Assembly: GCF_017921975.2 (NCBI RefSeq)
Contig: NZ_JAGEMO020000003.1
Span: 248,001-312,000 of the forward strand
Length of the DNA stretch: 64,000 nucleotides
Direction: 5' to 3'
Source of the DNA: Hymenobacter terricola
GTDB taxonomy: Bacteria; Bacteroidota; Bacteroidia; Cytophagales; Hymenobacteraceae
Positions within the stretch are counted from its first letter, which is position 1. The number at the start of each line of letters is the position of its first letter. This document shows, piece by piece, positions 10,417-19,409 of the stretch. A program made the translations under genes and the position numbers. The notes under the pieces were generated by a model. The model was not told the origin of the DNA and did not search any database. It saw only the letters and a list, made by a program, of their open reading frames with translations.

Positions 10417-11271
10417 ATGCAACCAGAAACTAATACACTCTCACCCACCCCGCTCGACAATGGCAAGCGCAAGTTTCTGATTACGGCGCTCAATGGTACG
10501 GCCATTTATGTGCTGGCTTATTACCTGGTGTGGGGCCTGCACCAGGTGGCCAGGCTGGAGGCGTCTGAGTTTTATCATTTGCGGGGCAGTTGGAACCCCA
10601 GCCGCATCCTGTACACCATGGCCGACGGCGAGTGGTGGCGCATGGCCATTATTGTGGTCAATGGCGTGGGGCCGCTGCTCTGCATTATTGTGGGGCTGTT
10701 GGCATTTCGGAGGTACTGGAAGCGCGAGCGGGCCCGGCGCGGGCAGGTGAAGCTGCTGTTGCTGTGGGTGGCTTTTCACTGCTGCAACATGGTATTCGGC
10801 GCACTACTGGCCGATACGTTCATTCAAACGGGATTCTGGTACGTACCCGACTGGCTGCTGAGCCTGGGCAATGCCGTGAACGTGATACTGGCCCTGCTGG
10901 CGGGCCTCCTGCAGCTGGGCCTGGGCTATTTCAGCGCCGTGGCTTTTTTGCAGGCCCATGATTCCAGAACCGTGATGCGGTTCGAGAACCGGCAGCTGAT
11001 GGTAATTTCTACCCTTATCGTGCCCTGGGTGGCGGGCGGGCTGTTCATCGCCCTCACCAAAATCCCCTACATCTCGGTATACGAAGGGCTGCACCTGGTG
11101 ATGATGGGCCTGTTGGTGACCCCAACGGCGCTGGGCTGTCTCAATGAGTTGTTTTCGGACACCGTGAAGAGGCCCCAGGCCACGCATATAACGTGGGGAC
11201 TGGTTGGGCTGGCCGTGGTGGTAGCCCTGGTGTGGCGGTGGGCATTGAGCCCTCCCCTGACGTTTGGGTAA
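10417..11271 (+). CDS. Multipass membrane protein of unknown function
   Basis: The 284-residue protein has about six or seven hydrophobic segments, for example at about 25-45, 77-100, 115-140, 148-175, 195-215, 228-245 and 260-278. The short polar N-terminus is MQPETNTLSPTPLDNGKRK. I recognise no family. The open frame continues upstream to 10024, but that part is antisense to lepA and not protein-like, so the ATG at 10417 is taken as the start. The gene is divergent from lepA and has no obvious operon partner. Confidence 0.75.
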   Translation: MQPETNTLSPTPLDNGKRKFLITALNGTAIYVLAYYLVWGLHQVARLEASEFYHLRGSWNPSRILYTMADGEWWRMAIIVVNGVGPLLCIIVGLLAFRRYWKRERARRGQVKLLLLWVAFHCCNMVFGALLADTFIQTGFWYVPDWLLSLGNAVNVILALLAGLLQLGLGYFSAVAFLQAHDSRTVMRFENRQLMVISTLIVPWVAGGLFIALTKIPYISVYEGLHLVMMGLLVTPTALGCLNELFSDTVKRPQATHITWGLVGLAVVVALVWRWALSPPLTFG

Positions 11272-11371
11272 GCCGGAAAAATGCCTGCGTTGGGTAACAA
11301 TGGCCGGTATCGGGTGGTTGTGGGCCGAAAATAGTCTCCATCCGCTCTAAACCAACACCATCCTAAGCATC

Positions 11372-11779
11372 ATGGGAATCACCCTCCAACAAGCCCAAGC
11401 CGCCTTACATGCCGCTCATCAGAAAGCCCTGGAAATCGGCGTCAAAATGAATATTGCCGTGGTTGATGCCGGGGCCAACCTCACGGCCTTCATCCGCATG
11501 GACGACGCCTGGCTGGGCTCGCTCGACATCTCCATCAGGAAGGCCAAAACGGCCCGCTACTTCGACATGCCGACGGGTGCCATCGGCGGCCTCTCGCAGC
11601 CCGGCGGCTCACTTTTCGGCATCGAGCACTCCAATGGTGGCCTCATCACCTTCCCCGGCGGCCTGCCGATTAAGGATGCCGACGGCCACGTTATCGGGGC
11701 CATCGGCGTGTCGGGCAGCACCGTGGAGGACGACCACGCCGTGGCCGAGGCGGGGATGAAGGCCGTGGAGAACCAATAG
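11372..11779 (+). CDS. GlcG/HbpS-family heme-binding-like protein
   Basis: The 135-residue protein contains [31 protein letters not shown], the glycine-rich [19 protein letters not shown] and [22 protein letters not shown]. These are the hallmarks of the GlcG/HbpS (DUF336) fold. Members include the extracellular heme sensor-linked HbpS and GlcG of glycolate loci. This one lacks a signal peptide, so a cytoplasmic role is likely; its ligand is unknown. It precedes icmF but is separated from it by a terminator. Confidence 0.85.
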   Translation: MGITLQQAQAALHAAHQKALEIGVKMNIAVVDAGANLTAFIRMDDAWLGSLDISIRKAKTARYFDMPTGAIGGLSQPGGSLFGIEHSNGGLITFPGGLPIKDADGHVIGAIGVSGSTVEDDHAVAEAGMKAVENQ

Positions 11780-11805
11780 CTATTGCCGCTGTTCAAGCCA
11801 ACTTC

Positions 11806-11837
11806 AAGCGCCCCGGCCATCCCGCCGGGGCGTTTTT
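11806..11837 (+). terminator. Terminator after the GlcG-like gene
   Basis: A 9-bp stem CGCCCCGGC/GCCGGGGCG, extended by AAG/TTT pairs, has a 6-base loop and is followed by a T run. The icmF promoter box follows directly at 11840. Confidence 0.85.
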
Positions 11838-11839
11838 CG

Positions 11840-11847
11840 TACCTTTG
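11840..11847 (+). promoter_or_regulatory. Probable -7 box of icmF
   Basis: TACCTTTG is an exact match to TAnnTTTG. It starts right after the T run of the preceding terminator and ends 22 bases before the icmF ATG. A -33 box is not evident. Confidence 0.55.
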
Positions 11848-11869
11848 CCTACCCAAAAACCACTCCCTT

Positions 11870-14800
11870 ATGCACCCCGCTCCCACCGCGCCCTACAAGC
11901 CCAAAAACCACGTTCGCATCGTCACCGCCGCCGCTTTGTTCGACGGGCACGACGCAGCTATTAATATCATGCGCCGCATTATTCAGAGCAGCGGGGCGGA
12001 GGTGATTCACCTCGGACACAACCGCTCGGCGCAGGAAATTGTGGACTGCGCCATTCAGGAAGATGCGCAGGCCATTGCCATCACCAGCTACCAGGGCGGG
12101 CACAACGAATACTTCAAGTACATATTTGACCTGCTGAAGGAGCGCGGCGCGGGCCACATCAAAATCTTCGGCGGCGGCGGCGGCGTGATTCTGCCTACTG
12201 AGATTGCTGATTTGCAGGGCTACGGCATTACCCGCATCTACTCGCCGGATGATGGCCGGGCCATGGGCTTGCAGGGCATGATTAACAACCTGCTGGAGCA
12301 GGCGGATTTTCCCACCGGCCAGAATCTGAACGGCGAAGCGGGTCATGTGAAGGAGAAGGACGCCCGCAGCATCGGCCGCCTGATTTCGGCGGCGGAGAAC
12401 TTCCCCGAGGAGTTTGAACGGGTGAAAGGCGAGCTGGTGGCGGAGTTTCAGATGGGCGAAAACAACCAGAATCAGGCACTAAGCTCCAGGCACAAAGCAC
12501 CAATTCTAGGCATCACCGGCACGGGCGGCGCGGGTAAGTCTTCGCTGGTGGATGAACTGGTGCGGCGGTTTCTGATGGACTTCCCCGAGAAGACCATTGC
12601 CATTATTTCCGTCGACCCCAGCAAGCGCAAAACCGGCGGCGCGCTGCTCGGCGACCGCATTCGGATGAATGCCATCAACTCGCCGCGGGTGTACATGCGC
12701 AGCCTGGCCACGCGCCAGAGCAACCTGGCCCTGAGCCGCTACGTGCAGGACGCCGTGGACGTGGTGCGCGCCGCCAACTATGATTTGATTATCCTCGAAA
12801 CCTCCGGTATCGGCCAGTCTGACACGGAAATCATCGAGCACTCCGACGCCAGCCTGTACGTAATGACGCCGGAGTACGGGGCGGCCACGCAGCTGGAGAA
12901 AATCGACATGCTCGATTTCGCGGACGTGATTGCGCTGAACAAGTTCGACAAGCGCGGGGCGCTGGATGCGCTGCGCGACGTGCGCAAGCAGTACCAGCGC
13001 AACCACGGCCTGTGGGACACGCCTACGGACCAGATGCCGGTGTTCGGCACGATTGCCTCGCAGTTCAACGACCCCGGCATGAACCGGCTGTACCGGGCGG
13101 TGCTGAAGATGCTGGAAACCAAGACCGGGGCCATTTTCGCCTCGCACCTGGAAACCAGCGGCGAGGACTCGGAGAAGATTTACATCATCCCGCCAAACCG
13201 CACGCGTTACCTCTCAGAGATTGCCGAAACCAACCGCGCTTATGACCAGCGCGTGCGCGAGCAGGCCAATATTGCCGAGGTGGCCGGGGCTTTTGCGAAG
13301 CTGGAAGAGCATTACCGCGACGAGAAAAAGAGCAGCGAGAGCATGGTGGAGGAATTCACCAAAAACAAGCAGACCCAACTCCGTCGCCTTGACGCCGATA
13401 GCCAGGCCATTCTGGAAAACTGGGAAAGCACCTTGCAGAACTACCGCAACCCGGAGTACGTGTACTCGGTGCGGGGCAAGGAAATCCGGGTACAGACGCA
13501 TACCAAGTCGCTGTCGGGCAATATGATTGCTAAGGTGTCGGTGCCGCGCTACACCGGCTGGGGCGACCGCCTGCGCTGGGCCATGCAGGAGAATTTCCCC
13601 GGCGAATTCCCCTACACGGCGGGCGTATTCCCCTTCAAGCGCGAGGGCGAAGACCCAACGCGGATGTTTGCCGGCGAGGGCGGGCCGGAGCGCACTAACC
13701 GCCGCTTCCACTACGTGAGCATGGGCCTGCCGGCTAAGCGTTTGAGCACGGCCTTTGACTCGGTGACGCTGTACGGCGAAGACCCAGACGTGCGGCCCGA
13801 TATCTATGGCAAAATCGGCAACGCGGGCGTGAGCATCGCCTGCCTTGATGATGCCAAGAAGCTGTATTCGGGCTTCAACCTGGCCAACCCCAGCACGTCG
13901 GTTTCGATGACGATAAACGGCCCGGCGGCGACGCTGGCGGCGTTTTTCATGAATGCGGCCATCGACCAGCAGTGCGAGCTGTACATTAAGGAGCACGAGC
14001 TGACGGCCGAAGTGGATGCCAAAGTGGATGCGCTGTTTGCGGCCAAGGGCCAGCCCCGCCCCCGCTACCAGGGCGAGCTGCCGGCCGGCAACGACGGCCT
14101 CGGCCTGCTCCTGCTCGGTGTGACGGGTGAGGACGTGCTGCCCGCCGACGTGTACGCCGCCATTAAAGCCAAGACGCTGACGCAGGTGCGCGGCACCGTG
14201 CAGGCCGACATCCTGAAGGAAGACCAGGCCCAGAACACCTGCATTTTCAGCACCGAGTTTGCCCTGCGCCTGATGGGCGACGTGCAGCAGTACTTCATCA
14301 CCGAAAAGGTGCGGAATTTCTATTCCGTCTCGATTTCGGGCTACCACATTGCCGAGGCCGGGGCCAACCCGATTACGCAGCTGGCCCTAACGCTGAGCAA
14401 CGGCTTCACGTTCGTGGAATACTACGTGAGCCGGGGCATGAGCGTGAACGACTTCGCGCCGAACCTGAGCTTCTTCTTTTCCAACGGCATCGACCCGGAG
14501 TACGCCGTGATTGGGCGGGTGGCGCGCCGCATCTGGGCCAAGGCCATGAAGCTGAAGTACGGCGCCGACGCCCGCAGCCAGATGCTGAAGTACCACATCC
14601 AGACCTCGGGCCGCAGCCTGCACGCCCAGGAAATCGACTTCAACGACATCCGCACCACGTTGCAGGCCCTCTACGCCATCTACGACAACTGCAACTCCCT
14701 GCACACCAACGCCTACGACGAGGCCATCACCACACCCACCGAGGAATCGGTGCGCCGGGCCATGGCCATTCAGCTCATCATCAACCGCGAGCTGGGGCTG

Positions 14801-15289
14801 GCCAAAAACGAAAACCCGCTGCAAGGCTCCTTCATCATCGAGGAGCTGACCGACCTGGTGGAAGAGGCGGTGCTGCTCGAATTTGACCGCATCACGGAGC
14901 GCGGCGGCGTGCTCGGGGCCATGGAAACCATGTACCAGCGCGGCAAAATCCAGGAGGAAAGCATGCACTACGAGATGCTGAAGCACACCGGCGAGTACCC
15001 CATTATCGGGGTGAATACCTTCCTCTCGTCGAAGGGCTCGCCCACGGTGGTGCCGGCCGAAGTCATCCGCGCCACGGAGGAGGAAAAGCAGTACCAAATC
15101 GACATGCTCACCCTGCTGCACCAGCGCAACGCCGCCCAGGCCCCGGCGCGCCTCAAGCAGCTCCAGCAAGTAGCCGTAGCCAACGGCAACCTGTTTGACG
15201 AGCTAATGGAAACCGTGAAATTCTGCTCGCTGGGGCAGATTACGAACGCACTGTTTGAGGTGGGCGGGCAGTACCGGCGCAATATGTAG
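11870..15289 (+). CDS. icmF: Fused isobutyryl-CoA mutase IcmF
   Basis: This 1139-residue protein contains all parts of a B12-dependent acyl-CoA mutase in one chain. The N-terminal cobalamin-binding domain has FDGHDAAIN, with H27 as the lower cobalt ligand. A MeaB-like G-protein chaperone follows with Walker A GTGGAGKS (217-224) and [17 protein letters not shown]. The large mutase domain extends to the C-terminus. This order is that of IcmF, which interconverts isobutyryl- and butyryl-CoA (some members also accept isovaleryl-/pivalyl-CoA) rather than of methylmalonyl-CoA mutase. The ATG at 11870 gives the usual short lead-in; upstream codons overlap the terminator. The last 87 bases are duplicated downstream (see 15946-16032). 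Confidence 0.95.
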   Translation: MHPAPTAPYKPKNHVRIVTAAALFDGHDAAINIMRRIIQSSGAEVIHLGHNRSAQEIVDCAIQEDAQAIAITSYQGGHNEYFKYIFDLLKERGAGHIKIFGGGGGVILPTEIADLQGYGITRIYSPDDGRAMGLQGMINNLLEQADFPTGQNLNGEAGHVKEKDARSIGRLISAAENFPEEFERVKGELVAEFQMGENNQNQALSSRHKAPILGITGTGGAGKSSLVDELVRRFLMDFPEKTIAIISVDPSKRKTGGALLGDRIRMNAINSPRVYMRSLATRQSNLALSRYVQDAVDVVRAANYDLIILETSGIGQSDTEIIEHSDASLYVMTPEYGAATQLEKIDMLDFADVIALNKFDKRGALDALRDVRKQYQRNHGLWDTPTDQMPVFGTIASQFNDPGMNRLYRAVLKMLETKTGAIFASHLETSGEDSEKIYIIPPNRTRYLSEIAETNRAYDQRVREQANIAEVAGAFAKLEEHYRDEKKSSESMVEEFTKNKQTQLRRLDADSQAILENWESTLQNYRNPEYVYSVRGKEIRVQTHTKSLSGNMIAKVSVPRYTGWGDRLRWAMQENFPGEFPYTAGVFPFKREGEDPTRMFAGEGGPERTNRRFHYVSMGLPAKRLSTAFDSVTLYGEDPDVRPDIYGKIGNAGVSIACLDDAKKLYSGFNLANPSTSVSMTINGPAATLAAFFMNAAIDQQCELYIKEHELTAEVDAKVDALFAAKGQPRPRYQGELPAGNDGLGLLLLGVTGEDVLPADVYAAIKAKTLTQVRGTVQADILKEDQAQNTCIFSTEFALRLMGDVQQYFITEKVRNFYSVSISGYHIAEAGANPITQLALTLSNGFTFVEYYVSRGMSVNDFAPNLSFFFSNGIDPEYAVIGRVARRIWAKAMKLKYGADARSQMLKYHIQTSGRSLHAQEIDFNDIRTTLQALYAIYDNCNSLHTNAYDEAITTPTEESVRRAMAIQLIINRELGLAKNENPLQGSFIIEELTDLVEEAVLLEFDRITERGGVLGAMETMYQRGKIQEESMHYEMLKHTGEYPIIGVNTFLSSKGSPTVVPAEVIRATEEEKQYQIDMLTLLHQRNAAQAPARLKQLQQVAVANGNLFDELMETVKFCSLGQITNALFEVGGQYRRNM
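15203..15289 (+). repeat. Direct repeat copy A: 3' end of icmF
   Basis: The last 87 bases of icmF, including the TAG, recur at 15946-16032 with 80 of 87 positions identical by my alignment. Five of the seven differences are synonymous; the others change Met to Thr and Phe to Tyr. The pair flanks the PD-(D/E)XK-like gene. Confidence 0.95.
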
Positions 15290-15333
15290 GACCGCCGATG
15301 GAACGGATTTTAATGGATTGAATTTTCCCCGCT

Positions 15334-15945
15334 ATGGCTTACAGTGATTTCACTCTTTTCGATTTGCGTCAGCAGTTTGACGCGCACTTTCGTGCGGAAA
15401 CGCTTTTCCCGGACGCAACCCCTATCCAGCCCAGCGACTGGTTGCAGCAGGCCATTAAAATGGGGGAAGGCATTGGTTTCAACAGCGAAAAGTCGCGTTC
15501 AGAACGCCTGGTAACGCCCGTATTGCTGGAGCTATGCGAACGGAATAACCGCTCCTTCTCCATCTATTCGGGCATGAACCTCGACATCGACCCCGCGTTG
15601 GGTTTGCGTGGTGAATGCGATTTCATCTTTTCCTACAGTCGCATTCAGGACTTCATCACGGCCCCCATCTTCTGCATCGCCGAGGCCAAAAAGCAAGACC
15701 TGGAACTTGGGACGCTGCAATGTGCCGCCCAGCTCATCGCCGCCCGCCGCCTAAATGAGTTTGAAGGCAACCCGACCCAGCCACTCTATGGCTGTTCCAC
15801 GACCGGAGTTGAGTGGCGCTTTCTAAAGTATGAGGGTAACGAATTCATTCTCGATGAAACCCGCTATTATCTAACGCAACTTCCGGCACTGCTCGGAGCC
15901 TTGCAAGCGATTGTGAATGCTACCCGCGCCGAAGCAGCGGTATAA
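15334..15945 (+). CDS. PD-(D/E)XK nuclease-like protein inserted behind icmF
   Basis: The 203-residue protein has SRSERLVTPVLLELCERN, then GECDFIFSYS (E94, D96), then IFCIAEAKK (E117, K119) and QCAAQLIAARR. An acidic residue, a beta-strand, ExK and a later glutamine are the layout of PD-(D/E)XK nuclease cores such as the N-terminal part of type I restriction subunits. No helicase or other domain is attached, so substrate and activity are unknown, and it could equally be a non-catalytic relative. It lies 44 bp after icmF. Its TAA is followed at the very next base by a second copy of the icmF 3' end, and then by a terminator. This placement suggests acquisition by transfer. Confidence 0.7.
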   Translation: MAYSDFTLFDLRQQFDAHFRAETLFPDATPIQPSDWLQQAIKMGEGIGFNSEKSRSERLVTPVLLELCERNNRSFSIYSGMNLDIDPALGLRGECDFIFSYSRIQDFITAPIFCIAEAKKQDLELGTLQCAAQLIAARRLNEFEGNPTQPLYGCSTTGVEWRFLKYEGNEFILDETRYYLTQLPALLGALQAIVNATRAEAAV

Positions 15946-16032
15946 CTGACGGAAACGGTGAAATACTGCTCGCTGGGGCAGATTACGAACGCGCTGTTTG
16001 AGGTCGGCGGGCAGTACCGGCGGAATATGTAG
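15946..16032 (+). repeat. Direct repeat copy B: orphan 3' end of icmF
   Basis: It starts directly after the stop codon of the nuclease-like gene and encodes the last 28 residues of IcmF in an open frame to a TAG, but has no start codon. It differs from copy A at 7 of 87 bases, mostly third codon positions. That pattern points to an independently evolved icmF allele rather than recent local duplication. Confidence 0.95.
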
Positions 16033-16057
16033 GGGGTTCGGTGACTCGTCACATTCG

Positions 16058-16096
16058 AAAGAGGTGCTACCTTGCTGAAGTAGCACCTCTTTTCGT
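16058..16096 (+). terminator. Terminator after the icmF tail copy
   Basis: A 13-bp perfect stem (AAAGAGGTGCTAC and complement) with a 9-base loop runs into TTTTCGTTTTA. It lies just before the AT-rich TIR gene. Confidence 0.85.
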
Positions 16097-16111
16097 TTTA
16101 TCAGTCCACTA

Positions 16112-17033
16112 ATGATGAACCCTTCCGAAATTGAGTCTTTTTTCAAAGAACAAGAAAGCAGATTGAGTATCGAACATAAGACAACGACAATGCGGGTTAT
16201 GATTAACCAACATTATGAGATGACTTATGCATCTGCAGAAAAGACACAAAAGAACTTGCATTATTATAAGCTAATCAATCCGTATGAAAATTATTTCCAC
16301 ATAGCTTTTGCAGCATACAATGTCAATAAAGATGATATTGATTTTTGTAATCGGATGATAAAAGATGAATTATCTACACCAGGTGGCTTATCAATTGGTG
16401 GATTATACCCAGCAATGTTTTGGAATGAAACACCAGGCAAAAAGTTAGACCTCACTGGAAAGTTAGAGCCAGAAAGAAACATTAATGCTTTAATATTCAG
16501 CAATATAGTATATCTATACACCAATGAATTGCCTGAAGGTTATGACGATAAGATTAACGATGAATTTAAATCGGCTGGCCTCATACCATCAATAAGGGAT
16601 ACTAAAACTTGGAATACGATGGAAAAGAATAGAAAACCTGATGTCTTTATATGCCATGATTCAAGGGATAAAATTGAGGCTGCTAAGCCTCTTTATGATG
16701 CTTTGATATCTAAAGTATGACGAAGTCAGCTTGGCATTGGGTGATAGTCTGACTGAAAAAATTGAAGAGGGAATTCGGCAGTGTCGGTTTGGTCTTATAA
16801 TTCTTAGTAAGAATTTTCTTTCTAATGATAGATGGGCAAAAAATGAATTACAAAGTTTTGGGACTAAACAAAGAGTGACAAATGAAAAAGTCGTAATTCC
16901 AATTTGGCATGGAATAGATGAGTCTGACTTAATGCAGTACTCATTATGGCTTTTGGATAAAAAAGGTGGTAATACTTCAGACATAGAAGCTCTCGCAAAC
17001 CAAGTAAAACGTTTAGTTGACAACAAAGAGTAG
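16112..17033 (+). pseudogene. TIR-domain protein gene interrupted by a frameshift
   Basis: The first frame (16112-16720) encodes about 170 residues of unknown type, then the start of a TIR domain: KPDVFICHDSRDKIEAAKPL, ending ALISKV-stop. The second frame, open from about 16713 to 17033, continues the same domain with YDEVSLALGDSLTEKIEEGI, FGLIILSKNFLSNDRWAKNEL (with the glutamate usually catalytic in TIR NADases) and VIPIWHGID. The residues normally found between these parts (a GYKVW-like strand) are missing, so a short out-of-frame deletion has probably occurred. Base composition is far poorer in G+C than the neighbours (16 of 60 at 16321-16380), a sign of transfer. TIR proteins often act in phage defence by NAD depletion; this copy is likely inactive unless the frameshift is bypassed or is a sequencing error. 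Confidence 0.75.
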
Positions 17034-17083
17034 CTTCCTTATATGTGCTTTCCGCTGTGTCAATCGCGCTAGCAAAAGCTTCT

Positions 17084-17125
17084 CCCGCCTCCCCCGCCAC
17101 TCCAAGAGGCGGCGGGGGAGGCGGG
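17084..17125. repeat. 15-bp perfect GC-rich hairpin (repeat R1)
   Basis: CCCGCCTCCCCCGCC, a 12-base loop and its exact complement. A related sequence containing AGAGGCGGCGGGGG recurs at about 19109-19160, beyond the transposase and the SDR gene. It may also serve as a terminator for the TIR gene, though no T run follows. Confidence 0.75.
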
Positions 17126-17167
17126 GGGCTTTCGCGTGAATTTTATCTTCGCAAACTGGCTCGCAAA

Positions 17168-17353
17168 CTGGCGCGAGTTTAGGCGTAGCCGTAACTCGTG
17201 ACGAACCTTGATGTGGAGGTTGTACCTCCACTGACGCGAAGCGGCAAGGCGGAACTGCGCGGAAGTATCTTTCTACTCCAACCGTTCAAATGCGAGGCGC
17301 AGCCTCGCCCGAATGGTAAGCACGAGTTACGGCTGCGCCTAAACTCGCGCCAG
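17168..17353. repeat. Left palindrome cluster flanking the REP-associated transposase
   Basis: There are four hairpins in order. The first, 17168-17200, is a GGCGCGAGTTTAGGC..GCCGTAACTCG type. The second is GTGGAGGT-TGT-ACCTCCAC (17213-17231), the third GCGAGGC-GCA-GCCTCGC (17292-17308). The fourth is an inverted copy of the first (17321-17352). The cluster is repeated in mirror image at 17951-18144. Confidence 0.85.
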
Positions 17354-17365
17354 GTTTAGCCAGAA

Positions 17366-17914
17366 TTAGCCTATGAACAGGACGTCGACCAAACCGGGGC
17401 GGCCAGCATAGTCCCGGGCACTGCTGTAGAGAAAATCCTCCGGGGTGTCCACAAAGCCGGCTACCACCGGGTTTTGGTGCAGATACCGAAGCCGCTGCTG
17501 GCGCAGGTCGTTCGTGTTAAGCTCGATGGGGTGGTTTTCCTGCTGCCAGAACTGGTATTTGGTGTTGTAGGCATTGCGCCGCCCGGCCCGCTCAAACATC
17601 CACAACATCCATTCCCGGCGGCTTTCCTGCAGGTTTTCCTCGATGGCGCGTAGTAATGCTTTGGCCGTATGCCGCTTCAGGTCGCGCAGGATGCCGGAGA
17701 GGTTGTCGGCCTGGCTGCTGATGATGAGGTGGGCGTGGTTGGTCATCAGGCACCAGGCGTAAATTTCCAGGCCTTTGTGTTGCTGGCAGTAACGCAGGCT
17801 ATCTACAAAGATGTCGTTGTAGAGCCGCCGGGTGAATACATCAATCCGGTTCACCGTGGCAAAGCTGACGAAATAGAGTTGCTGGGAATCGTGGATTTTG
17901 TATTTCTCACTCAT
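17366..17914 (-). CDS. REP-associated tyrosine transposase (RAYT, Y1/HUH type)
   Basis: The 182-residue protein has an N-terminal YFVSFATVNRIDVFTRR and the HUH metal-binding motif HAH (H60, H62) in CLMTNHAHLI. The typical C-terminal RYLHQNPVVAGFV..DFLYSSARDY holds tyrosines expected for catalysis. The length is typical of single-domain RAYTs. These enzymes cut and join single-stranded DNA at REP hairpins and are thought to spread REP sequences. The gene is bracketed by two mirrored clusters of palindromes (17168-17353 and 17951-18144), the expected substrates. It stands alone. Confidence 0.92.
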   Translation of the reverse strand: MSEKYKIHDSQQLYFVSFATVNRIDVFTRRLYNDIFVDSLRYCQQHKGLEIYAWCLMTNHAHLIISSQADNLSGILRDLKRHTAKALLRAIEENLQESRREWMLWMFERAGRRNAYNTKYQFWQQENHPIELNTNDLRQQRLRYLHQNPVVAGFVDTPEDFLYSSARDYAGRPGLVDVLFIG

Positions 17915-17950
17915 GCTTCAAAGTAAGTGCCAATGCTGGAATCGGCGTGA

Positions 17951-18144
17951 CTGGCGCGAGTTTAGCGCAACGCAGTGGAGCGTAACTCGTGCCCGGCTTT
18001 CGGGCGAGGCTGCGCCTCGCATCAGAACAACTATGTAAAACGATGACCCAACGGCGCGGGTCCGGCTTGCCGCTGCGCGTCAGTGGAGGCTCAGCCTCCA
18101 CATCATGGCTTGACACGAGTTACGCTGCGCTAAACTCGCGCCGG
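17951..18144. repeat. Right palindrome cluster flanking the REP-associated transposase
   Basis: It holds the same hairpins as the left cluster but in reverse-complement order: GCGCGAGTTTAGC..CGTAACTCG (17951-17991), GCGAGGC-TGC-GCCTCGC (18003-18019), GTGGAGGC-TCA-GCCTCCAC (18083-18101), and the inverted end hairpin (18114-18142). A shared spacer (CTTGCCGCTGCGCGTCAG here, its near-complement on the left) confirms that the flanks are inverted copies. The rest of 18145-18248 shows nothing else. Confidence 0.85.
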
Positions 18145-18248
18145 TTAAATCCATTTAGTTTGAATTAGCCAAACCCGCTAACCTTTCGGGGGCCGGACTG
18201 GTACAACCAATCCGGCTGCACGTTCACCAATCCGGCAGCCGTTGCCCG

Positions 18249-19037
18249 ATGGAATTAGCAAACAAGAAAGTGTTCATAACCGGCGGCAGCGCCGGAATTG
18301 GCAAAGCATTGCTGGCCGAATTTCTCCGGCACGGCGTGCGCGACTTCGCGGTGATGGGACGCAAACAGGCGGCCCTCGATGCCCTGAAGCAGGAATTCCC
18401 CGACGCCCGGCTGCTGCTCATCGCCGGCGATGTGGGCCGGCCCGCCGACCTTGACCGCGCCGTGGCCACCATTGCCGGCGAGTGGGGCGGGCTCGACATC
18501 CTGGTGAACAACGCCGGGGTGGTGAGCGCCGGCCTGCTCGCCGACCAGGCCGACGACGACATCATCGGCCAAATCAACATCAACCTGACCGGCCTTATTC
18601 TGCTCACCAAGAAAGCCCTGCCCCTGCTGCTGCAGAGTTCCGACGGGGCGCTGATGAACATTTCTTCCGGCTACGGCTACCTGGCCATGCCCTTCTACAG
18701 CGTGTATGCCGCCACCAAGGCCGCCATCCGCCAGTTTTCCGATGCCATGCGCCGCGAGCTTTACCAGCACCCGCTGCACGTGATGACCGTGTACCCCTCC
18801 GCCACCGACACCGACATGATGAAAACCGCCGTGGTGAAGGGCATGGACTCGGCCGAAGACGTCGCCAAGGCTTCCCTCGACGGCCTGCTGGCCGGGGAAA
18901 TTAACGTCATCATGGGTGGGGCGGAGCGTGAGGCGCAAATCAAAACCAATTTCCTGGAGCCGCGCAAAATTGACGCCGTCGCCGCTGCCAGCTACGAAGC
19001 CCTGCGCAAACGCACGGCCCGGCACCGCTCCATGTAG
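18249..19037 (+). CDS. Short-chain dehydrogenase/reductase (classical SDR)
   Basis: The 262-residue protein has the cofactor motif TGGSAGIG (about 12-19), NNAG, the active-site serine in MNISSGYGY and YxxxK in YAATKAA. The residues around strand 2 (VMGRKQ) favour NADP. The substrate cannot be inferred. The start at 18249 gives MELANKKVFITGGSAGIG, a normal SDR N-terminus. A REP-like hairpin follows six bases after the stop. Confidence 0.9.
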   Translation: MELANKKVFITGGSAGIGKALLAEFLRHGVRDFAVMGRKQAALDALKQEFPDARLLLIAGDVGRPADLDRAVATIAGEWGGLDILVNNAGVVSAGLLADQADDDIIGQININLTGLILLTKKALPLLLQSSDGALMNISSGYGYLAMPFYSVYAATKAAIRQFSDAMRRELYQHPLHVMTVYPSATDTDMMKTAVVKGMDSAEDVAKASLDGLLAGEINVIMGGAEREAQIKTNFLEPRKIDAVAAASYEALRKRTARHRSM

Positions 19038-19043
19038 CGCGCG

Positions 19044-19084
19044 AACCGGCGGGAGTTTTGGCGAAGCCGTAACTCCCGCCGGTT
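19044..19084. repeat. Solo REP-like hairpin after the SDR gene
   Basis: A 14-bp perfect stem AACCGGCGGGAGTT/AACTCCCGCCGGTT encloses TTGGCGAAGCCGT, itself with a GGC/GCC inner stem. The core (GAGTTTNGGCGNAGCCGTAACTC) matches the end hairpins of the transposase clusters 0.9 kb away, so it is a dispersed member of that family and may act as the SDR terminator. Confidence 0.8.
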
Positions 19085-19108
19085 TGGGCCGGTGCGGTTC
19101 CTGAACGG

Positions 19109-19160
19109 TTTCTGCCGCCTCTCCCACCACTTCTAGAGGCGGCGGGGGCACTTGGGGGCT
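19109..19160. repeat. Repeat R2, related to R1 at 17084
   Basis: It contains GCCGCCTCT and its complement AGAGGCGGC as a 9-bp stem, then GGGGGC and GGGGGCT blocks resembling R1. It is followed by a stretch with recurring GGCACTT words and a 12-bp tandem duplication CAGCGGCGCGGC (19220-19243). No gene is visible in 19038-19409 apart from these repeats and the terminator. Confidence 0.5.
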
Positions 19161-19320
19161 TACGTGGGGCACTTTGGGGCATACCTAAGGCACTTTGGCT
19201 TCCTCATAGGTCACTTTCCCAGCGGCGCGGCCAGCGGCGCGGCCACGGTGGTGTGAGGCAAGGCCGGCCGGCCGGGCCGGCCAGCCGCAACAAAGCACTG
19301 GAGATTTGCTGGCAGCCGAG

Positions 19321-19381
19321 ACACCGAAATGAAACCGCCCCGGCTGCTGCATCAGCGGCCGGGGCGGTTTCATTTCGGTGT
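19321..19381. terminator. Bidirectional terminator with 24-bp perfect stem
   Basis: The 24-base arms (19321-19344 and 19358-19381) are exact complements, with a 13-base loop. The GC core CCGCCCCGGC is flanked by A/T-rich ends. It lies between the converging SDR and SnoaL-like genes. Confidence 0.85.
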
Positions 19382-19409
19382 TTGCGGAGCGGGCTGGGGG
19401 CCCCATAGC

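Noticed and set aside
18249..19037. SDR gene as cargo of the transposase unit
   Set aside because: The palindrome clusters close before it (18144) and REP transposases are not known to carry cargo. Kept only as a speculative remark with the R1/R2 repeats.
19220..19290. GGCCGG-rich stretch as a possible regulatory island
   Set aside because: It is only a short tandem duplication and low-complexity GC-rich DNA next to a terminator.
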